Shown here: piece by piece, positions 7,205 through 15,092 of the stretch | How positions within the stretch are numbered: the stretch's first letter is position 1 | How the letters are laid out: every line of letters starts with the position of its first letter | Source: Bacillus salipaludis | GTDB taxonomy: Bacteria; Bacillota; Bacilli; Bacillales_B; DSM-18226 | Direction of reading: 5' to 3' | Assembly: GCF_004358205.1 (NCBI RefSeq) | Contig: NZ_SMYO01000004.1 | Location: 124,001-188,000, forward strand | DNA: 64,000 nucleotides | Notes under the pieces: model-generated | What the model was told of the DNA's origin: nothing | What the model saw: the letters and a program-made list of their open reading frames with translations, nothing else | Databases searched by the model: none | Translations under genes and position numbers: made by a program

Positions 7205-8281
7205 TTAATGTTTAGCTGCATCAGGTTGTGCAGGCAGCTTACCATCTTTAGTGACAATTAACTTAGCAATTGAACCTTTCATAGCCTGATCAAATTGGTG
7301 AGACAATACTGAATATGTTCCTTCTTCTACTACAGTAAATTCAACAACTGCTCCACCACTAGCAGGGATCATAACTGATTGCATACCTTTAAGGTGGTTA
7401 TAAGGGTTACCATCAAGATATACATCATCAAAAACTGTACCTACAACGTGGAAGCTAACAGGTTGTGACATACCCACATTTTCAAAGTATAAACGAACCT
7501 TATCGCCAACTTTCGCAACGAATGGAGTATCACCAACTTTACCATTTGCGAGTTCCCGAACATTCATCGTATAGTGAGAAGGATTTCCATTCTTCATGTC
7601 TTCGGCATTGCCGCTATCAAACCATTCGTTATTAACCACTACATACTCTTTATCCACTTTATTAGGATATGGATTTGCATTATCTTTAACAATGATTGTC
7701 CCAACCATACCATTCGCAATATGCATCATAACGGGAGCAGTACCACAGTGATACATAAATACTCCGACATTGCTTGCTTTATAAGTAAAAGTACCTTTAT
7801 CATTCGGTTTGACATCAGCAAAATTCTTAGTCGGTGAAGTATGCACAGCATGGAAGTCCATTGAGTGATTTACAGTTGGGTCATGATTCTCTAATGTAAA
7901 GTTGATTGTATCACCTTTATTCACAATAACAACTGGACCTGGAGCCTCGCCATTGAATGTCCAAGCTTTATATAATACATCTGGTGCAACTTGCACATCT
8001 GTTACGGTTGATGTCATGGTTACATTAACCTCATGCTTACCAATACGTTTAATTTTAACTGGTGTAGCTTTTTCGTTCATATTTTTCTGAGTAGGTAGGA
8101 TCGTATTTTCATTCACATATTTACCATGGCTCATATTTTCCATAGTATCATGGTTGGCAGAAGCACTTACTTGTGGAGTCTTCTTGGCGTTTTTTTCAAG
8201 TTTCAAGTTCGTCGTATTACAAGCACTTAATACCAACATAGAAGTCATCATCACCGTTGCAACTTTTCCCACTTTTTTCAT
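7205..8281 (-). CDS. nirK: Copper-containing nitrite reductase, lipoprotein form
   Basis: This 358-residue enzyme reduces nitrite to nitric oxide. It has a lipoprotein signal with lipobox LSAC (Cys21), so it should be anchored on the outer face of the membrane. Two cupredoxin domains follow. Ligands by pattern are: type 1 copper His139, Cys179, His187, Met192; type 2 copper His144, His178, His328. Asp142 and His278 are the catalytic pair. Only seven residues separate Cys179 from His187, a shorter loop than in the Alcaligenes type and like the Bacillaceae enzymes. The start is the MKKVG methionine, because GGAGGAG precedes it. No other denitrification gene (nor, nos, nar) is in the window, so it may serve as a stand-alone NO source or nitrite detoxifier. 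Confidence 0.93.
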   Translation of the reverse strand: MKKVGKVATVMMTSMLVLSACNTTNLKLEKNAKKTPQVSASANHDTMENMSHGKYVNENTILPTQKNMNEKATPVKIKRIGKHEVNVTMTSTVTDVQVAPDVLYKAWTFNGEAPGPVVIVNKGDTINFTLENHDPTVNHSMDFHAVHTSPTKNFADVKPNDKGTFTYKASNVGVFMYHCGTAPVMMHIANGMVGTIIVKDNANPYPNKVDKEYVVVNNEWFDSGNAEDMKNGNPSHYTMNVRELANGKVGDTPFVAKVGDKVRLYFENVGMSQPVSFHVVGTVFDDVYLDGNPYNHLKGMQSVMIPASGGAVVEFTVVEEGTYSVLSHQFDQAMKGSIAKLIVTKDGKLPAQPDAAKH

Positions 8282-8389
8282 TTTAATCTCCTCCATTTAA
8301 CCTCATTTTTTTATAAAAAAGAATAGTTTTGTATGTCATTGTTAGTTGCCTCTAGTGCCTAATATCCTTGGCTTTTTTAAGCCGTTTAA

Positions 8390-8516
8390 TTGTCTAGCTT
8401 CAGCGCCTAGCCCCTTGAGGTCGCTGCAGTCCTGGCGATGAAGTCAGAGAACGACTTCACCGCCAGGACTGCAAGCAGCTGTTGGGTCTGACTATGGCGC
8501 TTACGCTTTTCTTGTA
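8390..8516. repeat. Dispersed palindromic element (Bacillaceae type)
   Basis: The ends are TTGTCTAGCTTCAGCGCC and GGCGCTTACGCTTTTCTTGT. The middle folds as a strong hairpin: GCAGTCCTGGCG and TGAAGTC on the left pair with GACTTCA and CGCCAGGACTGC on the right. The outer sequence type (TCTAGCTTCAGCGCCTAG ... CTTACGCTTTTCT) is one I recognise as a frequent intergenic repeat in Bacillus genomes. No ORF. Confidence 0.75.
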
Positions 8517-8559
8517 ATTTGATTACACTTTCATTTTATTCTCGGGGGGATATGGAACG

Positions 8560-8575
8560 AGTGATATTATTCACT
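8560..8575. promoter_or_regulatory. Possible FNR/CRP-type operator
   Basis: AGTGA-N6-TCACT is a perfect dyad close to the FNR/CRP consensus TGTGA-N6-TCACA. It sits about 280 bp upstream of nirK on the far side of the palindromic element, so a role in anaerobic nirK control is possible but distant. Confidence 0.3.
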
Positions 8576-8716
8576 TAAAGAGGGGTACCCAGTGAACAAA
8601 TTGTGAAATGGTGAGCAAGGTAAACATAGTGAAAAACATAGGTATATAGTTTGTGTGAATAAGCGGTATTTAGGACATTCTAATAGTGTAAATTATAAAA
8701 ATTTGGAGGGATCAGT

Positions 8717-8851
8717 TTGAAAAAGGAACAGGACGAAACAAGTGAAGGTTTAAATCAAATATTTGAGGTAATCAATGCAAAAGGGGACACAGGTGAACTA
8801 AAGGAAATTGTTGAGAATAAAGAAGAGGTGGATGAAGGCCAAAACCAGTAG
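8717..8851 (+). CDS. Small acidic ORF leading into the 52-bp repeat array
   Basis: This 44-residue acidic peptide (Glu/Asp/Lys/Gln-rich, no signal or membrane segment) starts at TTG with GGAGGG seven bases upstream. Its last residues, EEVDEGQNQ, and its stop codon lie inside the first 52-bp repeat. Later units repeat the same coding end (VDEGQNS then TAG), so the array looks like amplification of this gene's 3' end. The product family is unknown. The good ribosome binding site supports translation, but no other feature proves it is expressed. The interval 8297-8716 between nirK and this ORF otherwise holds only the palindromic element and the dyad listed separately. Confidence 0.45.
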   Translation: MKKEQDETSEGLNQIFEVINAKGDTGELKEIVENKEEVDEGQNQ

Positions 8852-9606
8852 AGAGGATCAAAGAAATGGTCCTCATTAGGTGGATGAAGGCCAAAACCAG
8901 TAGAGAGGCCCAAAGAAATGGTCCTCATTAGGTGGATGAAGGCCAAAACTCGTAGAGAAACCTAAAGAAATGGTCTTCATCAGGTGGATGAAGACTAAAA
9001 CTCGTAGAGAGACCCAAAGAAATGGTCTTCATCAGGTGGATGAAGGCCAAAACCCGTAGAGAAACCCAAAGAAATGGTCTTCATCAGGTGGATGAAGGCC
9101 AAAACTCGTAGAGAAACCCAAAGAAATGGTCCTCATTAGGTGGATGAAGGCCAAAACTCGTAGAGAAACCTAAAGAAATGGTCTTCATCAGGTGGATGAA
9201 GGCCAAAACTCGTAGAGAAACCTAAAGAAATGGTCCTCATCAGGTGGATGAAGGCCAAAACTCGTAGAGAAACCTAAAAAATGGTCTTCATCAGGTGGAT
9301 GAAAGCCAAAACTCGTAGAGAGACCCAAAGAAATGGTGTTCATCAGGTGGATGAAGGCCAAAACTCGTAGAGAAACCCAAAGAAATGGTGTTCATCAGGT
9401 GGATGAAGACCCAAAATCGTAGATAGACCTAAAGAAATAGTCTTCATCAGGTGGATGAAGACCAAAACTCGTAGAGAAACCCAAAGAAATGGTCTTCATT
9501 AGGTGGATGAAGGCCAAAACTCGTAGAGAAACCTAAAGAAATGGTCTTCATCAGGTGGATGAAGACCAAAAATCGTTGAAAAAACCAAAGAAATATCCTT
9601 CATGTG
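8828..9606 (+). repeat. Tandem array of 15 units, 52 bp each, each an imperfect hairpin
   Basis: Units begin with GTGGATGAAG at 8828, 8880, 8932, 8984, 9036, 9088, 9140, 9192, 9244, 9295, 9347, 9399, 9451, 9503 and 9555. All are 52 bp except one of 51, and the last is diverged. In each unit GATGAAGGCCA near the start can pair with TGGTCTTCATC near the end, giving an 11-bp stem around a loop of about 26 nt. Differences between the arms are mostly G-U wobbles when read as plus-strand RNA. Units contain in-frame stops, and 52 is not a multiple of three, so this is not a coding repeat. There are no unique spacers, so it is not a CRISPR. The 96 bases between the array and the next stop codon hold no gene I can support. 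Confidence 0.92.
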
Positions 9607-9702
9607 GCGAGGAAGGACAAAATCAATCCAAAAAGCAAGCAAGCTGTCTATCAAAAATCCATCGAGCATCCAGTCCACAATGACATCAAGCAAAAAACCA
9701 AG

Positions 9703-11553
9703 CTATCCATTCACCGCAACCAATTCGGACTTCTCTTCTTCCTTCACATCATAAAGCTGCTTGATCATGTTAATAAACGGTTCAACGAATCGTGGGTCAA
9801 ATTGTTTTCCGGAACAATCCCGTAACTCGACCATCGCTTCATAGTAGGTTTTCGTTTTTTGGTACGGTCTTTCCGTCGTCATGGCATCAAACGAATCAAT
9901 TACACAGAGAATCCTGGCCAGCTTCGGTATCGACTTTCCAGCGAGACCATATGGATACCCAAAACCGTCATAGCGTTCATGATGAAGCTCTACAAGAGGA
10001 ATCAAGTCGTCGAGCTTTTTATTCGTTGAAATGATCTCCTTGCCCCACGTCACATGCTTTTTCATCATTTCCCACTCATGTGAGTCCAGCTTTCCTTTTT
10101 TATTTAATATATCGCGGGGAATTTCAATTTTTCCAATATCGTGAATTAACGCTCCAAGAATAAGCGTTTTCCGCTCATGGTCACTCAAGCCTAACGTCCT
10201 CGAAAAATCAACGGCATATTGGTACACCCGCTTACTATGCCGATAGGTGTAAACATCCTTTGACAGGAAAATCTTTAACTGCTGTTCAGCCCCTTCTAGA
10301 TCTTTTTCAAGAGAAAGGGAGCGACCGATGGAATAATCTGAATGCTCATTAAATACTTGAACAAGGTTTTTGCCTTGGTCTTTCGCGGCGTACATCGCCT
10401 TATCGGCCTTATTGAGCAGCTCGGAAATATTGTAGGTCTCTTTTTCACATTGTGCAATCCCAGCTGAAAAAGATAGGCAGCCGTATGGTAGCCCTTCTAC
10501 GCCTTTAAAATAGGTATCATTCGCCTTTTTTCGCAGCTCATTCATAAATGTAAAGGCCTGCTTGCGGTTGGTATTTGGCATGAAGATGGAAAACTCTTCG
10601 CCGCCGTAACGGGCAACAGTATAATTTTTCGCTTCCGTTTCCTCTTTTAAGATGCCGCCAAATTTCTCAAGTAAATAGTCGCCTTGAATATGCCCGTAAA
10701 GATCGTTGTATTTTTTAAAATCATCAATGTCCAGTAAAGCAAGGCTTAGTGGCTGTTCACTTTCCTTTGCGACAGCTAACTCTTTTTCTAAAAGCTCTTT
10801 AAAATACCCGTGATTATTGAGACCCGTCAGAAAATCCTTGTTTGCTTTTTCTGAAATGTCCTTAAATAATTGAAAATGCTGTTTAAATGCTAAGGATAAT
10901 AGGAACGAAATATATGTAAACAGGAAGATACCTAGTAATTCCTCGGTCTGCATTAAAATGACTAATACAAGCGATAACATAAGAGTACTCAAGTAGGTGG
11001 CAATCGTTTCTTTAATGACTCCGTTAAAAACTTCTACCAAACTTTCAGAGGCATCTAATATGAAGTAAATCCCAATTAACAGTACATTAATCACAAAGTA
11101 TACACTTAAAGAAATCACATAAGAGAGGATATTTTCAATATGTATATTACCAATATGTCCGCCAGTGAGTATAAATGAGTAATAGGCACCACTAATCATC
11201 AAAGAATAAATAGAGAAATTAAACAGATGCTTCCACCACACGATTTTTCGTTGGGTAACTGCAAAAATAATCGAATGAATCATTAAAATATTTAAAGTGA
11301 AATGAACACCGAATAAAAAAAGACTTGCTAAATAAATGGAAGAATCCATGGACAAGGAATTCCCCTTCGGAGGGAGTAAGATTGTGTAATGATTTAGAAG
11401 AAGAATTGATCCGGTAATTGCCGAAATCATAATCCATTCCATCGTAGAGTGCTGTTTGAAGTCGTTTAGGAATAGAAAGGAAATTATTCCTAATGCTGAA
11501 ACAAGTGAAAGATATCGGTTAATGGGCGTCTTTACTATACTCATTTTCATCAC
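9703..11553 (-). CDS. Membrane GGDEF and HD-GYP protein (c-di-GMP synthesis and breakdown)
   Basis: This 616-residue signalling protein has six or so hydrophobic segments over about residues 10-205. A GGDEF domain spans about 235-395 with the intact signature ARYGGEEF near 321. An HD-GYP phosphodiesterase domain spans about 430-600 with HDIGK near 471 and HHERYDGFGYP near 527. Both halves look catalytically competent. The product-inhibition RxxD site normally five residues before the GGDEF loop is missing (the stretch reads AKNYTVARY). The start is uncertain between GTG at 11553, ATG at 11550 and ATG at 11544. It is transcribed in the same direction as DUF5317 and a 35-residue peptide gene upstream, with a hairpin between. 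It likely sets c-di-GMP levels, which a riboswitch in this window senses. Confidence 0.92.
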   Translation of the reverse strand: MMKMSIVKTPINRYLSLVSALGIISFLFLNDFKQHSTMEWIMISAITGSILLLNHYTILLPPKGNSLSMDSSIYLASLFLFGVHFTLNILMIHSIIFAVTQRKIVWWKHLFNFSIYSLMISGAYYSFILTGGHIGNIHIENILSYVISLSVYFVINVLLIGIYFILDASESLVEVFNGVIKETIATYLSTLMLSLVLVILMQTEELLGIFLFTYISFLLSLAFKQHFQLFKDISEKANKDFLTGLNNHGYFKELLEKELAVAKESEQPLSLALLDIDDFKKYNDLYGHIQGDYLLEKFGGILKEETEAKNYTVARYGGEEFSIFMPNTNRKQAFTFMNELRKKANDTYFKGVEGLPYGCLSFSAGIAQCEKETYNISELLNKADKAMYAAKDQGKNLVQVFNEHSDYSIGRSLSLEKDLEGAEQQLKIFLSKDVYTYRHSKRVYQYAVDFSRTLGLSDHERKTLILGALIHDIGKIEIPRDILNKKGKLDSHEWEMMKKHVTWGKEIISTNKKLDDLIPLVELHHERYDGFGYPYGLAGKSIPKLARILCVIDSFDAMTTERPYQKTKTYYEAMVELRDCSGKQFDPRFVEPFINMIKQLYDVKEEEKSELVAVNG

Positions 11554-11569
11554 TCACATGAATAAATTT

Positions 11570-11596
11570 AGGAGAAGTTTTTAAAAACTTCTCCTA
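11570..11596 (-). terminator. Hairpin between peptide gene and GGDEF/HD-GYP gene
   Basis: AGGAGAAGTTTTT and AAAAACTTCTCCT form a perfect palindromic stem ending in an A/T-rich stretch. It lies between the 35-residue peptide ORF and the GGDEF gene, so it may attenuate read-through rather than end the operon. Confidence 0.6.
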
Positions 11597-11608
11597 ATTA
11601 TTATACTA

Positions 11609-11716
11609 TTAAACTAACTTAAATCCAGATGTTAACGCAATAATTACAGAGCCAATGATGATGGCATTGTACAATACACTTGTTAATTTGATGCCGTGTT
11701 TTTGTTCGTTTTTCAT
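11609..11716 (-). CDS. 35-residue single-span membrane peptide
   Basis: This short ORF encodes a charged N-terminus (MKNEQKHGIKL) followed by one hydrophobic stretch (VLYNAIIIGSVIIALTSGF). It has an almost perfect ribosome binding site, AAAGGAGGTG, seven bases before the ATG. Its ATG overlaps the DUF5317 stop by one base (TAATG), so it is translationally coupled. It is too small for standard gene callers. It contains no Cys, so it does not resemble an AgrD-type autoinducer. Its role could be as a small subunit of the DUF5317 protein or the GGDEF/HD-GYP protein. Coding status is supported by the ribosome binding site and coupling, not by homology. Confidence 0.7.
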   Translation of the reverse strand: MKNEQKHGIKLTSVLYNAIIIGSVIIALTSGFKLV

Positions 11717-12309
11717 TATTTTTCACCTCCTTTCAAGGAGAGTGAAACTGACTTTGTTCCTTTTGAAAGTGGGGGATGAATCATAAGATGTTGAATAAAG
11801 AAGAAAATTCCGATATTCATAATGATGTCGCCGATGCTAATGATTTGTGTGCGAGGATAAGGCTTCGTGATGGGAATGATATCTCCTAAAATACCAAGAT
11901 GAGTTGATGATGTTAACATCGTGTGCTTTGCATATAGTCCTTCTTTAAGAGCGGTTACATAACTGGGGTCTAAAACGGTAGCTGCTTCTGGCGAGACCGG
12001 CATTCGTCCACCATTCATAACCATGACAAGAAAGTTAAGAAAGACTCCTGCTAAAATCAATAGAAATCCAGGGTTCTTGCGGTTCATCCATAAAAAGAGT
12101 AAACCAATCACATAAACTGCAATGTATATGGAACCGCTTACCTTTCCGAGAAATTTAAAGTGGTTTTGTAAAAAGAACACAATCAATTCAATTGCCAATA
12201 ACAGTGGAAACATCCAACCCCACTTAAGTTTCAGGTGTGCTAGCGCTCTTACATCGCCTTTTCGTAAAAATCCGACAATAAAAGAAAGAATAATTCCGTC
12301 AAATACCAT
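11716..12309 (-). CDS. DUF5317 family membrane protein
   Basis: This 197-residue integral membrane protein has about five hydrophobic segments. Its conserved-looking blocks, NGGRMPVSPEA, HLGILGDIIPI and ISIGDIIMNIGIFFFIQ, match my memory of DUF5317 proteins, which have no known biochemical function. A weak AGGT site precedes the ATG. The stop overlaps the start of the 35-residue peptide ORF and the GGDEF/HD-GYP gene follows, so they probably form one operon. DUF5317 genes are often found beside HD-GYP or GGDEF genes in Firmicutes, which hints at a role in membrane c-di-GMP signalling. That link is inference from gene order. Confidence 0.8.
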   Translation of the reverse strand: MVFDGIILSFIVGFLRKGDVRALAHLKLKWGWMFPLLLAIELIVFFLQNHFKFLGKVSGSIYIAVYVIGLLFLWMNRKNPGFLLILAGVFLNFLVMVMNGGRMPVSPEAATVLDPSYVTALKEGLYAKHTMLTSSTHLGILGDIIPITKPYPRTQIISIGDIIMNIGIFFFIQHLMIHPPLSKGTKSVSLSLKGGEK

Positions 12310-12727
12310 AAAAAGTACCTGCCTATGATCATATTTTTATGGAACAATAGTAATATTTTAAATTCCCGGTTGAGTTAAAATATTCCCAAAATAATGATAA
12401 ATGGTGGAAAATGTTGAAGGCAAGAATATTTTTTGGGAAAAGATGAAAAATGTGTCTTTGGCCTTATAAAATTGACGAATTTTGTAAAAAATAACCTGTA
12501 AATAGGTCTATTGATGTCTTTTGTGAAAAATACGAAACACGAAAAATTCTATGGCAGAAAAATAAATATCTTGGCCAAATTATTATTTGGAAGTCTATTC
12601 CCAATTGAACCAGTATATTTCTAGTCATTAGGAATCAAAATTGATTAAAATGAAGATAACGATAGAGATATTTGCCTATCCATATGGTAAGTTATTAATA
12701 TTACAATCTAAAAAAGGGGAAAAATTC

Positions 12728-12823
12728 ATGACACGAAAATGGAAATGGCTGATCGCCTGTTCCTTTTTTCTTCTTTTCTTAAATGGAGTTGGATTTTTCG
12801 CAGTGCATTTCTTGAGCAGGTAA
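12728..12823 (+). CDS. 31-residue single-span membrane peptide
   Basis: ATG at 12728 is preceded by AAAAAGGGGA. The product has a basic start (MTRKWKW) and one hydrophobic span (LIACSFFLLFLNGVGFFAVH). It ends 34 bases before the CPBP protease gene on the same strand, so it may be a leader cistron of that transcript. I do not recognise the family. The gap 12310-12727 upstream is AT-rich and shows no gene; a loose inverted pair around AAAATATTCCC is the only structure seen. Confidence 0.45.
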   Translation: MTRKWKWLIACSFFLLFLNGVGFFAVHFLSR

Positions 12824-12857
12824 GAGATGTACAGTCAATGGGGAAGGGGGAAGAAAG

Positions 12858-13706
12858 ATGTTGACAACCAATCTAACGAAGCCGCTTTCAAAAAAAACGC
12901 TGGCGGCCATCCTTGTCATAACGCTTGGTGCTGAAATAGTTCTTTATTTTATGAGATACACCTATTTGGCGGGTACTTTATATGATGCGATTATGGTCGC
13001 GTCTTTCTTTATTGGCTGGAAATTGCATCACAGAATTGTTGACGCGACAAGTGGTCGGCCGACAAAGCGTCAACGCGCCCTTCAATTTACCGGTGCCTTC
13101 CTAGTTTTTTTTATTGGGAGCACGATTATCAATATATATTCGAATCTAGCCTTCCCAGCCTTTAACAAGAATTACGATCAATATGTTCAAGTCTATACTG
13201 ACCCGCAAACGACAATTGACGGAGCCACTTCTACGTTTTTTTCGACGATTGATAGCGTCGGTTCTGATTTATATAATGATACTCTTGCCGGGCTCGAAGA
13301 AGTTTGGCGCTTAGGCTATATCATTCTTGTTTTAATTGTCTGTAAAAAGATTTTCCCTCGCCGCTGGGAAAATGGCTCAAGGGACATATTTATCTTATTT
13401 GCCCTCTTTTTCACATCGATTCTCTTTGGTATCGACCATACATTGGATACTGTCCAAACCTGGCCTGTCCGGATTGGAGCAATTGTAACCTTTGCCAATA
13501 TGGGACTGATTTTAGGACTAATTCTATTGTGGACACGAAGCCTCTGGGTGACGGTCATCGTCCACTCGGTTTACGATATTACAACCACCTTGTCATGGAA
13601 TTATTTTCATTATGCGGTTGAAACCTTTGCCCTTGCCGCCTTTATTCTTCATATTATTCTTTTAAAATTTGAGAAAACACAGCAATCCATAGAACTCACA
13701 GATTAA
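12858..13706 (+). CDS. CPBP-family intramembrane glutamic protease (Abi/CAAX type)
   Basis: This 282-residue polytopic membrane protein has about seven hydrophobic spans. The three CPBP motifs are in order: EEVWR near residue 147 (EExxxR-like, here EExxR), FGIDHTLD near 190 (the FxxxH motif) and HSVYDIT near 235 (HxxxD/N). These place the Glu and His residues of the intramembrane protease active site. The family includes Rce1-like and bacteriocin self-immunity proteins. The substrate here is unknown. AAGGGGGGAAG precedes the ATG. It may be co-transcribed with the 31-residue membrane peptide upstream, a possible but untested substrate or partner. A terminator follows. Confidence 0.85.
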   Translation: MLTTNLTKPLSKKTLAAILVITLGAEIVLYFMRYTYLAGTLYDAIMVASFFIGWKLHHRIVDATSGRPTKRQRALQFTGAFLVFFIGSTIINIYSNLAFPAFNKNYDQYVQVYTDPQTTIDGATSTFFSTIDSVGSDLYNDTLAGLEEVWRLGYIILVLIVCKKIFPRRWENGSRDIFILFALFFTSILFGIDHTLDTVQTWPVRIGAIVTFANMGLILGLILLWTRSLWVTVIVHSVYDITTTLSWNYFHYAVETFALAAFILHIILLKFEKTQQSIELTD

Positions 13707-13738
13707 AGGGGATGCCACCTAAGGCATTCCCTGTTTTA
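13707..13738. terminator. Terminator between convergent genes
   Basis: AGGGGATGCC and GGCATTCCCT pair around ACCTAA, followed by TGTTTTATT, right after the CPBP stop and just before the convergent minus-strand stop. Confidence 0.75.
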
Positions 13739-14368
13739 TTATACACCATATACATAGGAATGTTTTTTATACCAATATTGAATGGTCCCATTCTCATACT
13801 TTTTATATTTAATTGAAGCTTTCTGAAATGCACGTATTAAACGATCCTTTTCCAGTTCCTGCTTTACATATAATTGGTTCAAAGAGGGTGTCATACCTGT
13901 TAGGTTATTTTTTAGCATGTCAGTTAAAATCTTCAACCGTTCTTCGTTTACTGTAAGAAAGTCACTCTTCAGTTCTGAGAAATTAGCAGGGGCTTTCAAA
14001 TCCTTTGCCTTTTCATTTAGTTTCCTTTGCATTGATAATGCTTGAATGATTTTGTCTCTCGAAGGGCTCGGTTCGGACCTAATATTGTCCAATATTCGGT
14101 CACCTTTTCTATTCAGTTTCTGTGCCTTAGCTAGATAGCTGATTAAGGATTCTTTCATTTCAATGGTAATCTTGTTGTAAATCGCTAAAGAAAAAATGAG
14201 AAGGACGAAAATGAATAAAACCGTTCCTGTAATCCTAAAGCCACTCTTGTCACGATTGGACTGATGCACAATTTGAGGATGAATGTTTTTTTGTTCTGTT
14301 TGAAGAAGCCCTTTTATTTGCAGTTCTTCAAGCTCTTGACGGATCTTTTGTTGCGCCGGGGTCAGCAT
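13739..14368 (-). CDS. Hypothetical membrane-anchored helical protein
   Basis: This 209-residue protein begins with a cytoplasmic helix (AQQKIRQELEELQIKGLL, about residues 5-25). A single membrane span lies at about 45-65 (ITGTVLFIFVLLIFSLAI). An external alpha-helical, charged domain runs to the end, without Cys or recognisable catalytic motifs. I do not recognise the family. GGAGG precedes two adjacent ATGs; the second gives the normal spacing and is used here. It is on its own between a terminator and a 720-base stretch without genes. Confidence 0.65.
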   Translation of the reverse strand: MLTPAQQKIRQELEELQIKGLLQTEQKNIHPQIVHQSNRDKSGFRITGTVLFIFVLLIFSLAIYNKITIEMKESLISYLAKAQKLNRKGDRILDNIRSEPSPSRDKIIQALSMQRKLNEKAKDLKAPANFSELKSDFLTVNEERLKILTDMLKNNLTGMTPSLNQLYVKQELEKDRLIRAFQKASIKYKKYENGTIQYWYKKHSYVYGV

Positions 14369-15092
14369 CATGAACCTCCAAAATAATAAATTAAACTAGT
14401 CATACCAAAAATACAATAAAATAGGATGAAAAAACTAGATAATATCCAAATTTTAGAAATATTACCTTGAAGTGGTTTAGACTATTAAGATTTTATTTTT
14501 TCACAGATGAGCAGAGGTTTGTACATGGAAATCCCATTTTCTCCTCTATTGCTAATCATTTCGCCTGATACAGTACTATGATTAGTGAAAACAATGATGG
14601 ACACTCCATTTTTAAAAGAAGAAGAAGCCTACCTTAGTCATACAGAAGGGGTAAAAAGATTCAAGCACGCCTTAAAGAAACGATTGTTGTTAATTTGTAG
14701 ATGTAAAAGATAAGCATGGTTTGAGTTGGACAACTCCATGGCTTGAATGAATACCCATAGAGGTGGTGCTTTCTTTTGCAGCATAAATTAATAGAAACTA
14801 GCCAACGGGACTTGATTATTTAAGAAAAGACATTAAGACGACCTGATAGAGTTCAATACAAAGAAAATAGAGTATAAAAATGTAAAAAAGAACCCATACA
14901 GGCTAATCAGAATGCCCTTTTGAAAAAGTGATTTTTGCAAATAGAAGTGTTTTTTATTATTATCAATAGGACTCGATCTCCCAATTAATCATTAAAAATT
15001 ATATTAATAATATCCATTTTCCCTCACTTTTTCTAATTTCCTAACATTGTGCATCAATTTGTTAACCAATTTAAGATTTGGAGGATTTAGTT
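14369..15092. other. Gene-poor AT-rich stretch
   Basis: No gene is supported in these 724 bases. A reading frame of about 38 codons near 14597 (TPFLKEEEAYLSHTEGVKRF) has protein-like composition but no ribosome binding site and may be a relic. It marks the left edge of the AT-rich block that runs to about 26,200. Confidence 0.5.

Noticed and set aside
8828..9606. CRISPR array
   Set aside because: Units are contiguous tandem copies with no unique spacers, and no cas genes are present.
8755..9693. Minus-strand ORFs of about 60 residues (FIHLMRTISLGLS type) in the repeat array
   Set aside because: They are translations of the 52-bp repeat units, lack ribosome binding sites and change frame between units.
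14590..14712. Short plus-strand frame of about 38 codons with protein-like composition
   Set aside because: No ribosome binding site, no family and no neighbour to support it; mentioned only as a possible relic.
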